64,000 nucleotides of DNA, taken from the NCBI GenBank assembly GCA_033065855.1, contig JAVXUO010002112.1, positions 1-64,000 of the forward strand, written 5' to 3'. The translations under genes and the position numbers were made by a program. This DNA comes from Escallonia rubra (Eukaryota; Streptophyta; Magnoliopsida; Escalloniales; Escalloniaceae). Position 1 is the stretch's first letter. Each line of letters opens with the position of its first letter. Of this stretch, positions 1 through 12,356 are shown piece by piece. Under the pieces are notes generated by a model. That model did not search any database. It saw only the letters and a list, made by a program, of their open reading frames with translations, and was not told the origin of the DNA.

Positions 1-386
1 TGACAGAAAACAAAAATATTAAATAGTAAATAACTACCTTAATGACATGTTCATTTTTACATTTTATAACACTTATATCATGTTTGATTATTTAATAAAT
101 CTTAATTCAACAACTATATATTTGCACGCACATCGCGGGTGCAATACTGCCTTTTTGATGTTAACCTTGACATGAATACTAGTTATAATTGACTAAAATG
201 TTATCAATTTATATTTTATCATGCATACACGTGAAATTGAATATAATATTTATCTTTAGGGTGGACTATCAGTGACATATCGATGATGCGCTGCGCACTA
301 ATAATTTATATAATGAATGAGTCGCACACTCATCGCGTGTGCACGACAGCTCATGTATATAAAGCCAACACCACCTTCGGAGTAAT
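1..386. other. AT-rich flank, no gene seen
   Basis: No convincing coding sequence or element terminus. Two similar short GC-richer stretches occur near positions 125-142 (a cacatcgcgggtgc core) and 328-348 (cactcatcgcgtgtgc), and could be a diverged short repeat. The short open frame from 283 runs into the CACTA terminus and is not supported as a gene. Confidence 0.5.
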
Positions 387-389
387 GAG

Positions 390-3300
390 CACTACAAGAA
401 AACACATCTTTAGCGACGGACACAAAACCGTCGCTAAAAGTCACGTTAGTGACGGATTGTCCCGTCTCTAAAAAGTTTTACCGACGGATTTTTCCGTCAG
501 TAAAAAGCTTTAGCGACTGATTTTTAGTGACGGGGAAATACCGACAGATTTTCCGTCGCTAAATTTTTTTTTTTTGTATTTTCTCCATTTTTTTGAATTT
601 TTATTATTCTGGAAACGATGACTATAAATAAATCGAACCCTAAATTTTCTTTCAGTACCCCGCCACTCCTTTCTTTCACCTCTCTCCTCCCCCCCCGTCC
701 ACCTCTCTCTCACACTGCAGATTGTCGGTCGGCACCTCGTCTGCTGTCGCTCCTCTTCCTTGGCCGCCTCTCATACCACCCATCTCCGCTACTGCTTCCG
801 CCCAACAGACACAATCACCGCACCAATGTCGCCCAATCGAGGCACTCACTATGCCGCTGCCGCTCTGACGGATCTACCATCTACTAGAAGGTATTTCAAA
901 ATCTTTGTAGCACTTATCTTCCTAGCATTATCTCTTCTCACGCTGTTGTCGACAACAACTTTTGTCGCAATTTCCGATATCTCTATGCGAGTACTAAAAA
1001 TCGGGTACGCCTTCCGCAAAACAATTTTTCAGATTAGGGTTTTGAATAGCATGAGCCTCTAGGTTTAGGACTAACGTTAGGGTTTCAGTTTTCATCTTGA
1101 CCAAACGTTTTCTTAATTCATTCGATTGCTATATATTTTGGATCTGACTGTTTGGATACGTTGCTTGACTCGAAGATCTAACGAATTTCGTGAGCAATTT
1201 GATGTTTATATTTGTAATTGTTTTTGCTTTATGTTGAATTAGTTAATTTTGTAGACTCTGCTTAACATTGTTGTGGTATTCAGTCTGGAAGAAATGTAAT
1301 ATTGGCATCTAAGGTTTTGAAACATGACAACCTACTGTGCTTGGAAAATTTATCTACCTTAGCTTTTGAGGAAACATGTTGTTAATTTTTTGTAGAAATT
1401 GTTCGAACTTAATCACCACAGCAACCCGAAAAGGGACAGCATGACTTTATTTCAGGGCTTTTGTGAAAGCACATCTTCAACTTAACTTTTTGTGACTGCA
1501 TCTAAATTGGAAATGTTGTGGTAACTGCTGTGCTCTTTCTTCATGTTCATGGTAAGGGAACATATGCTTCCCACATCAAATGAACCATCTACGAGTCTCT
1601 TAAAATGAGAAATGTTTGAATTTTTTTGGATCTTTTTGTATTGTGCCTTTTTGTGTAGATCTGTGATGGTATAGTGTAGTCATTGTTATGGTGTTCTGGT
1701 AGATCAATTGTTATTTGTGGTTAATTGTTTTTATTGTTGATGTAATTTGAAGCAAAACTTCATGGAGGGGGAGTTTTTTTAGATTTTTGTTTGAGTTTCT
1801 GGGACAATTTTACGATTTACTTAACTCAATTAACCTGATGACATGTTTTGATGGAACTGAGTGGAGTAGATGCTTATTTAAGATTGTGAATAATGAGATG
1901 AATTAGGATTTGTACGTAACTGATTTCATGTTAATTATGTGAGAAATTGGACAGACTTTTGTTCTGTAGAAACAGAAATGTCGTCAAAATTTTGCTATTT
2001 TGATATAGTTGTTTTCCGGTGTATTCAGGATGTGATGTTGAGGCAATCGCTAATGGGTATTTTACTGGTTACAATATATTGAATTGTTTTATCCTGGAGT
2101 TCTCTTCAAGGGTTATGTTAGCGTAATACTTTTTGTTTCTTATGATGTGGGATATGATTATGGCCATTAATATTGTTATTTGGTTGTGTGTTCTAGTTTC
2201 TGAGATAGCTACATGATGTATTGCTTTTCTTGAAATTGGATGTTAGGTTTGTATTTTGAGCAAGGCATTGAAATATGTGCCGGCAACGATTTGAGAATCT
2301 TTTGTTGATACTATTTCTATTCGGCATATATTTCTCAAATTGTTGCGATAATTATATGAACTTTTTTCCTTACTTTGTTCACTTCATAATCTGCACTTAG
2401 CGAATCAAATTTCTTGGAGTTTAGGCCATGGTGCCCTTCTGGTCAAAGCAGAGCTAGGAGGAAATATCATGTTGCAAAGGGAAATATCCTGGTGCCCATT
2501 GCCCGTGGGAGTCAGTTAGGGTGTAGCTTCTTATTTTTTAAGTTTGATATTTATATTTACACATTGGTTCGAAATACTACTAAAAACGTGTATCTTATAA
2601 TAACTTTGTCACTTATATTTCTCTGTACTTTCTCATTCTTTTTTCTTCCCTGAAATGTTAAGCATTGTTGAGTAGTTGCTTTTTAGTCTAATGCAGATGG
2701 CACTCGACTACACTAGAAAACGTTGAACACTGTTAGTGTCACGAAGGAGAAGAGGATCAAGTACGTGAAGCTATCAGATTTGAGTGTCTCTGTCTTGGGA
2801 GATTGATATCTATTTTTTTTTTGTTTTGTTAAAATAAGTAATATTGTTTCGGAATTTGTAGGATGTGATTTATTTTATTCAAATTTTTGTAGTTGACTAT
2901 TGGGTGTTAGATATTGGTGTATGACTTATATTTTATTTGTATTGTTTGAAATCTGGTAAAGAAGAGTGCTATATTGTTGATTAGAATTTATTGTCCACGA
3001 AAATAGGCTTGAATTTTTTAAAAATTAATAAAAATTTAAGAAACAACTTTTTTTAACTTTTACTTATAGATTTTTAGTGACGAAATTTCGTTGCTAAAAG
3101 TCTAATTCGGTTGTTACCTGATGGATTTGTAGCGAGAGAAGTTGTCTCACTAAAAAGGCTTAAAGAAGCGAAGGACTTTTAGCGACGTAATATCTGTAGC
3201 TAAAAGTCTTTTAAAAATGACTTTTGAGAAAATAAAAAAATTACAATAAAATACATAAAATATATTTAGCGACGGAATTTTTGTCGCTAATTGAATTTAT

Positions 3301-3487
3301 TGTTTCGTTGCTAAAAGTCAATTTTTAGGCGACGGATTTTCAAATTCCGTCGCCAAACTTTTAGCAACAGGGTTATAAGTGACAGACTTTTAGCAACGGG
3401 TTGTCCGTCGCTAAAAGTCTTTAGCGACGGATTTAGGACTTTTAGCGACGGACAAGTCCGTCGCTAAAAGCCCCGTTTCTTGTGGTG
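390..3487 (+). mobile_element. Non-autonomous CACTA (En/Spm-type) DNA transposon
   Basis: The element starts CACTACAAGAAA at 390 and ends TTTCTTGTGGTG at 3487, giving 12-bp terminal inverted repeats with one mismatch. It is flanked by the 3-bp duplication GAG (387-389 and 3488-3490), as expected for CACTA elements. Subterminal zones (about 410-560 and 3070-3470) are packed with direct and inverted copies of TTTAGCGACGG and its complement, the usual transposase-binding arrangement. No TNP2/TNP1-like coding sequence lies inside, so it would need a transposase supplied in trans. The interior looks like a captured promoter, leader and intron (separate entry). Confidence 0.9.
600..2700 (+). other. 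CACTA interior: promoter/leader/intron-like cargo
   Basis: A TATAAATA box (623-630) is followed by AACCCTAA (636-643), a CT-rich leader (about 655-720), and a short open stretch with many proline and serine codons (760-890). Then comes a long T-rich intron-like tract (about 1090-2410). A second short open stretch near 2414-2520 is GC-balanced. The order resembles the 5' end of a plant gene (promoter, leader, long first intron, second exon), so host-gene capture is possible. Neither peptide was recognised, and no complete gene is claimed. Confidence 0.35.
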
Positions 3488-3555
3488 GAGGTGGTTTTTG
3501 GTTTTACCTTCATATCTTTGTGACGGGGCGACATTTCTGAAACTGAAATGTCAAC

Positions 3556-5466
3556 TGTAATACCCCGAAAATTTTTCTTTCCTCGTCTGAAATTAGTATT
3601 TTTTTAATAAATAAGTTTGTGGTCTTTTGTTAAAATTAAGAAAAATGAATTGGGATTGTTTTTGAAATTTTCGGTCGAATGAAAATAGTTTGGCTTCGAG
3701 TGAAAATGGGTTTCGCTTCGAATGAAAAGATTTTTGTGTGTAGAATGAGCTACTGAAGTTTTTAGTCGACTTAAAAGTTTCAAGTCGACTGAAAACTAGT
3801 TTTTCGGTCGAATTGAAAAAAAAAATCTGAAGTTTTTAGTCGATGAACAGTAACTTTCAGTCGACTTAAAAGTGTTTTCGGCCGAATTAAAAGTGTTTTC
3901 GTTAAAACTACTTTCAGTCGAATGAAAATTTAAAAATTTATGTCCCATAGAAATAGTGTTTTATTTCATTTCTAGCCTTTTTGGGTTCTCTGATTCTTTT
4001 CTTCTCCTTTGTGCGAGAGAGAGAGAGATAGAGAAAAAGGCTTGGAAAGTTTGGAAGCTCTAGGGAGGAGCTTAAGGATTTGTGGCTCTCAAAAGCTTGG
4101 CTAAGGTGAGGGTTTAATCTTCGAAGTTCAAATCAGCGATGGATCAATCGCTCTTGTAAGTCTTTAGATTCTTTTGAAATCCGAACTTCTTCAAATGGAG
4201 AAGTGATTCTTCCTCTCCTTTTTGTTTTGAACTTTGTTAAGAATGACTCGTTGTTAATTCTATGACTTGTGAAAATGAAATTCCGTCGAATTTGTTTGAC
4301 ATCAGAATTTGACATATTGATATCGCTCGTTTCAATGATTTATGATTGTCATTATTTCGTAAACTCTACTTATTGTTTGACAAGTCCGTAATTTGATAAT
4401 GTTATTTTGAAACCTTTGAATATGGTTTGAAATGTCCGATATTTGATAACGATTATTTTGAGATTTTGTTTTGGTGACTTTGTGAGCCATGTCACAGTGT
4501 ATGTGACTTATTTCCGACTTACCCACGTGGATTGAAACGTGGCTAGCTCAGGGGAGTTGAGCTAGAGATCGCGATCTTACTTTCTGAACCGGCCTCATAT
4601 GTCAGGAATGACGTATGTGACCACTCTCTGAATTGCTCGCTAGTGTTCGTTTCCGTACTCAGATATATTTTAACATTTGATATTTGGTCTGCTAGTGTCC
4701 GTCTCTGTACTCAGATATATTTTGACATTTGATATTTGGTCTGCTAGTGTCTGTCTCCGTACTCAGATATATTTTGACATTTGATATTTGGTCTGCTAGT
4801 GTCAGTTTTCGATATATTTTGGCATTTGATATTTGGTCTGCTAGTGTATGATTCCGTACTCGGATATATTTCGGCATTTGATATTTGGTCTGACCACTGT
4901 TCAGTTGAAGCTGGTGTGTCTTATTTTTCATACATATTTTGACATATTTGAAATCTAGTTTGATTATCCGTTCCGTTGAAACATTTTGTGCTTCCGAAAT
5001 TTTGTTTCTTAGATATTTTGGCTTTTGTTTGATTGGTCCTTTGAGCGACCTTACTGGGCATTTGGCTCATTCCCTTATTGTTTTTCCTTTCAGGTGATTA
5101 GTAGGTGGGAATTTCATATTTGAAAGGCTAGCTGTGTGACCAAAAGTTAGCTGCCTTATTTCAGAGTTAGTATTGACATTTAAGTGTATTTAATTAAGAC
5201 AAGTTGGTATTGCTTAGGTTTTGTTTTGAAACTCCGTGTTGGAGAAATTTTTTGGATTGTATAAAAGTTTTGGGCCCTATGACAGTTATTGATGTACTCT
5301 TGGGAATTATTAGTGCATGTTATGATTGACCGTTTGGGATATTTATGATCTTTTAAGATGTTTTGATTTTGTTTGGGAGACTTTTGATATTGTAAGGTTT
5401 ACTTCGAATTTCGATTATATGATCGTTAATGCTCCGGGAATTTTAAATAAATTTTGGGGCGTTACA
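3556..5466 (+). repeat. 5' LTR of outer gypsy-type element
   Basis: It runs TGTAATACCCC to GGGCGTTACA and is followed 3 bases later by an initiator-Met primer site. The U3 part contains GTCGAC/GTCGAA motifs spaced through A/T-rich sequence (3670-3930). The place where sister LTRs have TATAAATAG reads ATAGAAATAG near 3946-3955, so the TATA box seems mutated. A 52-bp tandem array lies at 4639-4890. The 5' LTR is about 230 bp shorter than the reassembled 3' copy, largely through fewer GTCGA-type repeats. Confidence 0.85.
4639..4890 (+). repeat. 52-bp tandem repeat inside the LTR, five units
   Basis: Units start with GCTAGTGTC/T at about 4639, 4691, 4743, 4795 and 4839 and contain ACTCAGATATATTTTGACAT. 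The last two are diverged and one is shortened. The same array has four units in the 3' LTR (about 12977-13180), so copy number changed after insertion. Confidence 0.85.
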
Positions 5467-5469
5467 GAA

Positions 5470-5481
5470 TGGTATCAGAGC
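5470..5481 (+). promoter_or_regulatory. Primer-binding site (initiator Met tRNA)
   Basis: TGGTATCAGAGC, complementary to the 3' end of plant initiator tRNA-Met, lies 3 bases after the 5' LTR. It fixes the orientation and the LTR end. Confidence 0.9.
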
Positions 5482-7482
5482 TTAGGTTTGAGATTATGTA
5501 GACTCATAAGCCTAAGATATATGTGATTGGGATTAAACCTTGAAAAGTTAGAATAAGTTTGCGGAATTTGTTTCCTATTAGATTATAAGATTGAGATTTG
5601 GCTATAAACCTTGGATTTGGGTTGAGTATGCAATCGTAGAACGAATGTTAGTTGTCTTTGGAATTCAGATATTGTTCATATTTATCAAAGAGAATAATTG
5701 AAGGATAGGACTATGATCTTTGGATGTCTATGAGTAGCTCTATCAGATAGTGTATGGAAAAAGGTTGTGATCTAAAGAAATAATTGATATGGTGACCGAG
5801 ATTTTGTACGGAATTTGAAAGAAAGATTTGGCATTACTAGATCATAATGTCCCTTTATTTCAGTTGTTTCGATATCCTTTGTGGGCACCTAAGTATTGAA
5901 CCTAGAAATTTGAAACATGTCTATATGTAGATACCTTTATGGAATTATGTGGTGACCTTTATGGTTTATAATCATTGCCTCATCAGTATTGTTTACAACT
6001 ATTTAAGAATTGACATAATTTTTTGGAACTTTGAGGTTATTTTGAGAGTATGGATTGGACTGATTGTCTTCCAATAATACCAAGATGGACTGCTTTAGAA
6101 AAGAGGATGATTATGATCATCTGGCGAGTAACTCTGAGAACTAGAAGCTATCTGTAAAGGCTGTGACTGAGAGATATATATGATGTGGTAGTTTAAAGGT
6201 TTAAACTTTGGTGGATGCGTGATATATGTGAAATTAAGAATAATCTATTTTTCTCTGTGATAAATTTGATAATAGATTGAGCTGGTTTGCTTTGAGGTAT
6301 GAGGGTGTGCAGCGAAAGCGAGGTGGCCTTTGGTATGACGAGTAAGTGCTTATTGTTATTGGTTATTCATATTGGCTAAGTCTATGGAGGATGCTTCAAA
6401 TGTTATCTGATGGTTTCGATTTTGATATCAGAATAAAATTAGATGGGGGAAAATATTGATCATTAAGTAATCTCATGGTATGGTTAGTGAATCGCATAGA
6501 CATTATGTCGTTGCAATTTAGTTAAGCCTTAGATTTTGAATTTGCGGTCTTTTGTGATTGACAAATATGGGCAAGAAGTTAAGCTCGATGCTGTCTTAAG
6601 AAATTATGTGTTGGAAGTAATAAAATGTTTTTGAGTATGGAATCTTCGAATATTCGATATTGGTGATTTGATTATGGGTAATCATATTGGAAAGTCTAAC
6701 AGTGTGGGTAAAGCATTTGGGCGGAAGGCGTACCAATAAATTAGTAACTTTAGTTATAAGTTACACTCAGTTGTCAGTGAAATATTATTAAGAGCGTATT
6801 TATATGGTTCCATTGTGATTTTGTACAGGCGTAAATTTTGATTTAAAGATTTTGGAGTATAAATTTTTGTGATTAGCATGAAGATTGATTATTACTTTGG
6901 GGGTAATTTTGAAGTTAACTATGACAATGTTAGGCTTTGTATCAAGGCTATGGTTTAATGTGTTAGCATAATGGCATAACATGAGCCTGTCGGTGTTGTA
7001 TTGGTTTCAGATGATTTGAATTTTGATTGGAGTAACTTGATTCAGCGTCTTTCATTTGTTAGCCAAGTATAAATACTTTAAGGAGCAATCTGAATATATT
7101 TTGGAGTGGTGATGGCAATGGAGGTTAAAAACCTAAGTTTGAATTTCGTAAAACACGTTAGATAGGATGAGAAATTGTTTAGTACTTGGTACACCTCAGG
7201 CTTAAAGTTAAGCGTATCATCCTGATTTTGTAAAGTATATGGTTGGGTATATTATCAGAGTAACGCATTGGAAGCGTTATGTATTGGAGATTGATTTCAA
7301 TTGTTGAAATTTTGAATACCGTAATTTTAGCTCAGTCCATTTCGTAACCTAGGTAAGCCATGTATATTTCGAAGTTAGAATTTCAGTTAATAGTATGAGG
7401 AATGTTTTGACTCGTGTCGGGAAGCGAGAAGCTACTTTTGATAATTAAGAATATTTTTAATTCCGAGGAAGGAATTTCTTTA
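5482..7482 (+). other. Non-coding interior of the outer LTR element
   Basis: About 2 kb between primer site and polypurine tract. Stops are frequent in all frames and no gag, protease, integrase or RT motif could be found. It is either an ancestral coding region decayed past recognition or the filler of a large retrotransposon derivative. Confidence 0.6.
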
Positions 7483-7494
7483 AGGAGGGGAGAA
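7483..7494 (+). promoter_or_regulatory. Polypurine tract
   Basis: AGGAGGGGAGAA directly precedes the 3' LTR start (TATAATACCCCG, where the canonical TG has become TA). It would prime plus-strand synthesis. Confidence 0.8.
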
Positions 7495-8238
7495 TATAAT
7501 ACCCCGAAAATTTTCCTTTCCTTGTGCGAAATTAGTATTTTTGAATAAATAAGTTTGTGGTCTTCTGTTAAAATTAAGAAAAATAAATTGGAATTATTTT
7601 TGAATTTTCGGTCGAATGAAAATAGTTTGGCTTCGAATGAAAATGGGTTTCGCTTCCAATGAAAAGATTTTTGTGTGTAGAATGAGCTACTGAAGTTTTC
7701 GGTCGACTTAAAAGTTTCAAGTCGACTGAAAACTAGTATTTTGGTCGACTTGAAAAGGGGAAAAAAAAAATTCCTGAAGTTTTTAGTCGATGAACAGTAG
7801 ATTTTAGCTGATGAACAGTAACTTTCAGTCGAATGAATAGTACTTTCAGTCCACTTAAAAGTGTTTTCGGCATAATTAAAAGTGTTTTCGTTAAAAGTGT
7901 TTTCATTAAAAGTGTTTTCGGTCGAATTAAAAGTGTTTTCGATCGAATTAAAGGTGTTTTTGGTCGACTTAAAAATGCTTTCGGTCGAATTAAAGTGTTT
8001 TAAATCAAGAGAAGAAACGACTGAAGGATTGAGTCGAATTAAACTTGTATTGCTTTGAATGAATAGTATAAATTTTCACCTCTGTTGGATTCAGTCGACT
8101 TAAAACTATTTTCGGTCGACCGAAAACTACTTTCAGTCGAATGAAAATTTATGTTTCATATAAATAGTGTTTTATTTCATTTCTAGCCTTTTTGGGTTCT
8201 CTGTTTCTTTTCTTCTCCTTTGCACGAGAGAGAGAGAG
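7495..8238 (+). repeat. 3' LTR of outer element, piece 1
   Basis: It aligns to the start of the 5' LTR but carries a longer run of TTAAAAGTGTTTTCGGTCGA-like units (about 7690-8130). A TATAAATAG box at 8159-8167 looks intact, unlike the 5' LTR. It is interrupted in its GA-rich leader by the solo LTR. Confidence 0.85.
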
Positions 8239-11199
8239 TGTGTAACATCCCCGGAAATCTGGAGCTCCGCCGCCCCCGAACTCCCGGGTTGTTAACCTAC
8301 CCGATCACGCCAAACCTGTCAAATTTGTTCACTAACACATACTACAAAACATCAAATCCAACACCATCTTAAATTCTTCAAATACAAGCTTACAAGATTG
8401 CTTAAGCTTAAATTATTAAAACATAAGTTCTTTACAAACTCGAATCCTTATGAAACAAGGTGACGGTACCGACCCACGCAAGGGTCTCATTACATGGAAG
8501 TGGCGGGCTCACCGGAAGCTCACACATACTCTAACCCATTCCCGAATTTGCTGCAGCTTATCGTCACCTGCAGAAGGGAATCAAACGAAGGGTGAGCTTT
8601 TGAGAGCTTAGTAAGGTCGTAGAAGGACCAACAAAAGAATTACAAACGATTCTAAGAGTCCAACTGACGAAGATTTTCAGAACACTTCAAACGGTCAAAA
8701 ACTCAATGATTTCCAAAAGGATCGAAATTCCTCAGAAATAAATACCAAAATAAACAATTACCATCACGATGGGTTCCAAACCGATCAATAAAATATTATT
8801 TCCAAAGTCATCATTTCAAAATACAATGATGGTTTTCCAAAAGATTTCAAAACGCATACGAATCATCTGAAATAGTCCTTTCCAAAATACAATGATGACT
8901 TGTCAAGGGATTTCAATCCAAGTACAAATCATGGTTCATATGGCACGAATAAAATAAAAAATCAACGTTGATCCTGGGCGGTTACAATGCCACTCAGGAA
9001 AGGTTAGTAGTGTACACATGCATGATGTACCAAAATAGTAGTCCACTTGGGTACTAGCCTGCTTTTTCCGCAGGATTCAAATCAGCCTTATTATGCCCTC
9101 CAACAGAACGGAAACCCAGGTCAACAGAAAATCAGAAATATTAGTGAGCGTTAACATAAGCACAAATCTCCAAAATCAATTCGGATTCCAATAACAATAA
9201 TCATAATGACATAAGTCAGCATTCAGAATTTTCAGAAGAAATCGAAAAATTTCAGCAGAAAAATCACAAATAAACAACAAAAATGATTGCGAATAATTAT
9301 CGAATTTAAGCACAACAATCCGGATGAATAGATACAACAATTATCGAATTTGTTCAGCATGCAATAACTGGCCAGCATCACAAGATTTCCAAATAATCGA
9401 TTCTGGTTCAGTATTGGAGTTTTCTAGCAATAACATGCTGATATCGAGTACATAATTCAGAATTTGACATTAGTCATAAATATATCAAATGAGTACTTAT
9501 GAGTACAAGTTATCAAAATGAGGGTTCGGACGAAAGTCCTTACCCAGGGTTCAGATAGAATCCCTTACCTGGATCCGCAACTAATTTATCCTAACCGGAA
9601 GCCTTTAGCTTAAACCTAAACGGAATAATCGAATCATTAGAACACAACCTACAATACAATATTATAACTTAATACAGACTCACACATGCTCCTAAAATGA
9701 ACCTTCCTCACCGCGTATGTAAAATTACAAAAATGCCCCTCTCAGACTTAAATCACCCCAACCGCCTTCCCGTGCGGAGAATCACCCAAATAGACTTATT
9801 GTATGTAAATTTATACAGAAATACCTTTCTTAAGTTAAATTACCAAAATACCCCTTCGGGGTGGCAAATTACCAGAAGACACCCTGGGGGTTTCCGCCAC
9901 CGAAAAAATCCCAAAAATATCTTAAAACGCTATTTTAAACATCCTGATGTCATTTCTGAATGAAAAAGTATTTTAGAAAATTTTCGCCCGAAAATCCCAA
10001 ACCGGTGTCCGGACTGAGCGCTAAAAGGCCAGTTTCGTAATAAATATCTTTCGACCTCATAATGGCACAAAATTTTAGAATATAAATCATATCAGAGTTT
10101 CTGTAATAAATTCCAAATTAAAATAACTTGGTTTACTATGTTAAATAATTCGTTAATTTAGTTTAATCAACGCCCTAATTTAACGTACTTCTTGGACACC
10201 GAAAATTCATTCCCAAAAAGATTCCAGAGCGTAGGTCTCGTAAAAATATTGGGGGTTATAGTTTTGGACTTTGCCTAGTTTTGGACCTAACTATTGATAA
10301 AAAGATCGTGAAAGAAGCAGCCTAAAGTATTTATGTTTTTAACGACAAAAACAGTTACTATTTGGATTAAAACACACACTAAAGCACCTCAGCTGCACAC
10401 ACTCTCTTCTTCCTTGTTGTACCGAGACCCACTTCATACATACAACCCCCAGAATTTCACACCAACCCACTAAATTATTACCAACCCACTATAAACAACT
10501 ACATATGTTTAGCTAACACTCATTAACACCATTTAAATCACACAATAACACCACATACCCATGGATCATCAAAGTATACATATACCGCTCTGCACAATCA
10601 AGAACACATACAGTAAACACCCAAAACGCACACTGACCAACCTGAAACTCTCGGAATTTCCCCCTCACACACCTAGCTACCCCTTAAATCCTTCTTAACC
10701 CACATATAACACACTTCATGTCACTGTAACCCATTATTTTTCACCCACTTTCATTCGGGAGCCATGGCCACACCTCACCAACACACAGTCACAGTAACAC
10801 ACATCGCACCACTGCGCATCTATGGAACACCAACTGCACGTCCCAATTTCACACACTAATACCCACGGCAACCGATAAACACACACTCAAGCAAAACATA
10901 ACTGAATATACTCATACATGCTACGAAAACCAATTAGTCTCTCCATAACTCTACAGCCGAGGTACCCATACCCTTAAACGCACAAACAGTCCACGGAACA
11001 CCCACTAAACACGCTGAATATACACTAAACGCACTCAGTTCACGCACACTAGAACAAACTCTAATTTAAACACTGTAAAAGGCGAGAAATACCTTCAAGA
11101 TTTGGATTGAATTCCTCTCTTCCTTCTTGTTTTTCCTTTTGCCGAAGTTCCCTGTTCTTCTTCTGGTTGTTTTCTTTTACCCGAAATTTCTTTCTCTTA

Positions 11200-11832
11200 A
11201 GGGTTTGTTTGACAAAAAAAAAAATTTGGTTTTCAGTTTTTAAAGAGCAGTTTTTTAAAGAGCAGCTTAATTTTTTTTTATATAAAAACAAGTGGGTGTT
11301 TGATAACCTCTTTTTTTTTTGAGTTTTTTTTTTTTTGGTGTTTGGTAACCCTTTTTTTTTTTTGGTGGTTTGCGGTGGCGGTGGTGGCCGGTGGTGGTGG
11401 TGGTGGCCGGCTGCCGGCAGTCTCCGGCGGTGGTCGCTGGCGGCCAGGGGTGGCATCCGGCGGCCGGAGGTGGCTGCCGGCAGTCTCCGGCGGCCGGAGG
11501 TGGCAGCCGACAGTCTCTGACGGTGGTCACCGGCTGCCGGTAGTCTCCGGCGGTCGGAGGTGTTCGCCGGCGGCCGGAGGTGGCTGCCGGCAGTCTCCGG
11601 CGGTGGTCGCCTGAGGTGGCTGCCGGCGGTGGGAGGGTGGTGGTGGTGGTCTAAGAAAAAAAAACCAAAAGTGAAAAAAAAAAACCAGTTTCTGGAGTTT
11701 TTTTTTTACTCTTAAGTTTAAAAACTCGGTTTTTAAAATTGAAAAAAAAATGGTTACCAAACGCTCATTTTTATTTTTAGTTTTTAAAAACTGAAAAAAA
11801 AAAAAAGCAAAAAAATTTTGTCAAACTGGCCC
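11200..11832. mobile_element. MITE-like insertion with GC-rich core, in the solo LTR
   Basis: The ends AGGGTTTGTTTGACAAAA and (inverted) GGGCCAGTTTGACAAAAT form imperfect inverted repeats. TTA flanks each side (11197-11199, 11833-11835), suggesting a PIF/Harbinger-type target duplication. Inner T-rich and A-rich arms carry further inverted copies of GGTGTTTGGTAACC. The core is a GC-rich tandem array. The long open frames across it on both strands are by-products of the repeat. Confidence 0.5.
11370..11640. repeat. GC-rich tandem array, CCGGCGG-based
   Basis: About eight imperfect units built on GGTGGCTGCCGGCAGTCTCC and CGGCGGCCGGAGG, roughly 27-36 bp each, inside a very AT-rich element. Confidence 0.8.
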
Positions 11833-11976
11833 TTAGTTTAAATTTCATCCCATGTATTTTGTTTAATATAGAATTTCATTAGTCATCAGACCAAATGATC
11901 GGAGGTGGCATTCACACATAATTTGATTTTTAAGATTTTGACACCTAATGCCAATTTCCCCAAAATTGCAAATTAA

Positions 11977-11997
11977 CCCCCCCCCCCCCCCCCCCCC
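11977..11997. repeat. 21-base C homopolymer
   Basis: An uninterrupted run of 21 C followed by ACACACA. Its length in an assembly may be unreliable. Confidence 0.9.
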
Positions 11998-12356
11998 ACA
12001 CACAAATTTTCATAATTGCATAATAACTCCAAATTTTGCAAAAAATTATTATTTTTTGCCCCAAAACTCTCCTAATCTTTATTAATTAAATTAAGTGTCA
12101 CTAAAACAAACAATGTCTCTCATTTTATTATTTTTCATCACAAAAACATTAATCTACGATTATGCCCCCAAAGTTTTTTTTTTCTTTCAAATAACGAAAA
12201 TGCCCCCAGAATTTCGAAAATTACATTTTTGCCCTAAAATTCTTTTCAGCTTCAATACGCTACTAATATCGGAGCATTGCCCAAAATTACCACCCGTTTA
12301 TTTTTCGGAGCCCCGATGGTTATTTTAATCAGTTCCCCGAAATTCAGGATATTACA

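Larger units (their letters stand above)
8239..12356 (-). mobile_element. Solo LTR of a different gypsy-type family, minus strand
   Basis: On the minus strand it starts TGTAATATCCTGAATTTCGG (at 12356) and ends GGATGTTACA(CA) at 8241 or 8239. Flanks GAGAG (8234-8238) and GACAG (12357-12361) match at 4 of 5 bases. It sits in the GA-rich leader of the outer 3' LTR, whose sequence resumes at once (GATAGAGAAAAAGG). A block near 8565-8625 is the inverted equivalent of the AAGGTC/GAGCTC-type block shared by these LTR families. No second LTR, primer site or coding region was seen inside, so a solo LTR of about 3.5 kb plus an inserted MITE is the simplest reading. Confidence 0.75.

Noticed and set aside
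4133-4931. Minus-strand frames of 60-79 codons in the 5' LTR, repeated near 12450-12864
   Set aside because: Recur in the 3' LTR because the LTR is repeated; Tyr/Ile/Ser-rich antisense of non-coding LTR and its 52-bp array.
11061-11760. Several overlapping frames of 61-131 codons on both strands
   Set aside because: Created by the GC-rich tandem array and poly-T/poly-A arms; Pro/His or Gly/Trp-rich low complexity.
8239-12356. Complete LTR element rather than solo LTR
   Set aside because: Only one start and one end of TGTAA..TTACA type, and no primer site, purine tract or pol motif inside.
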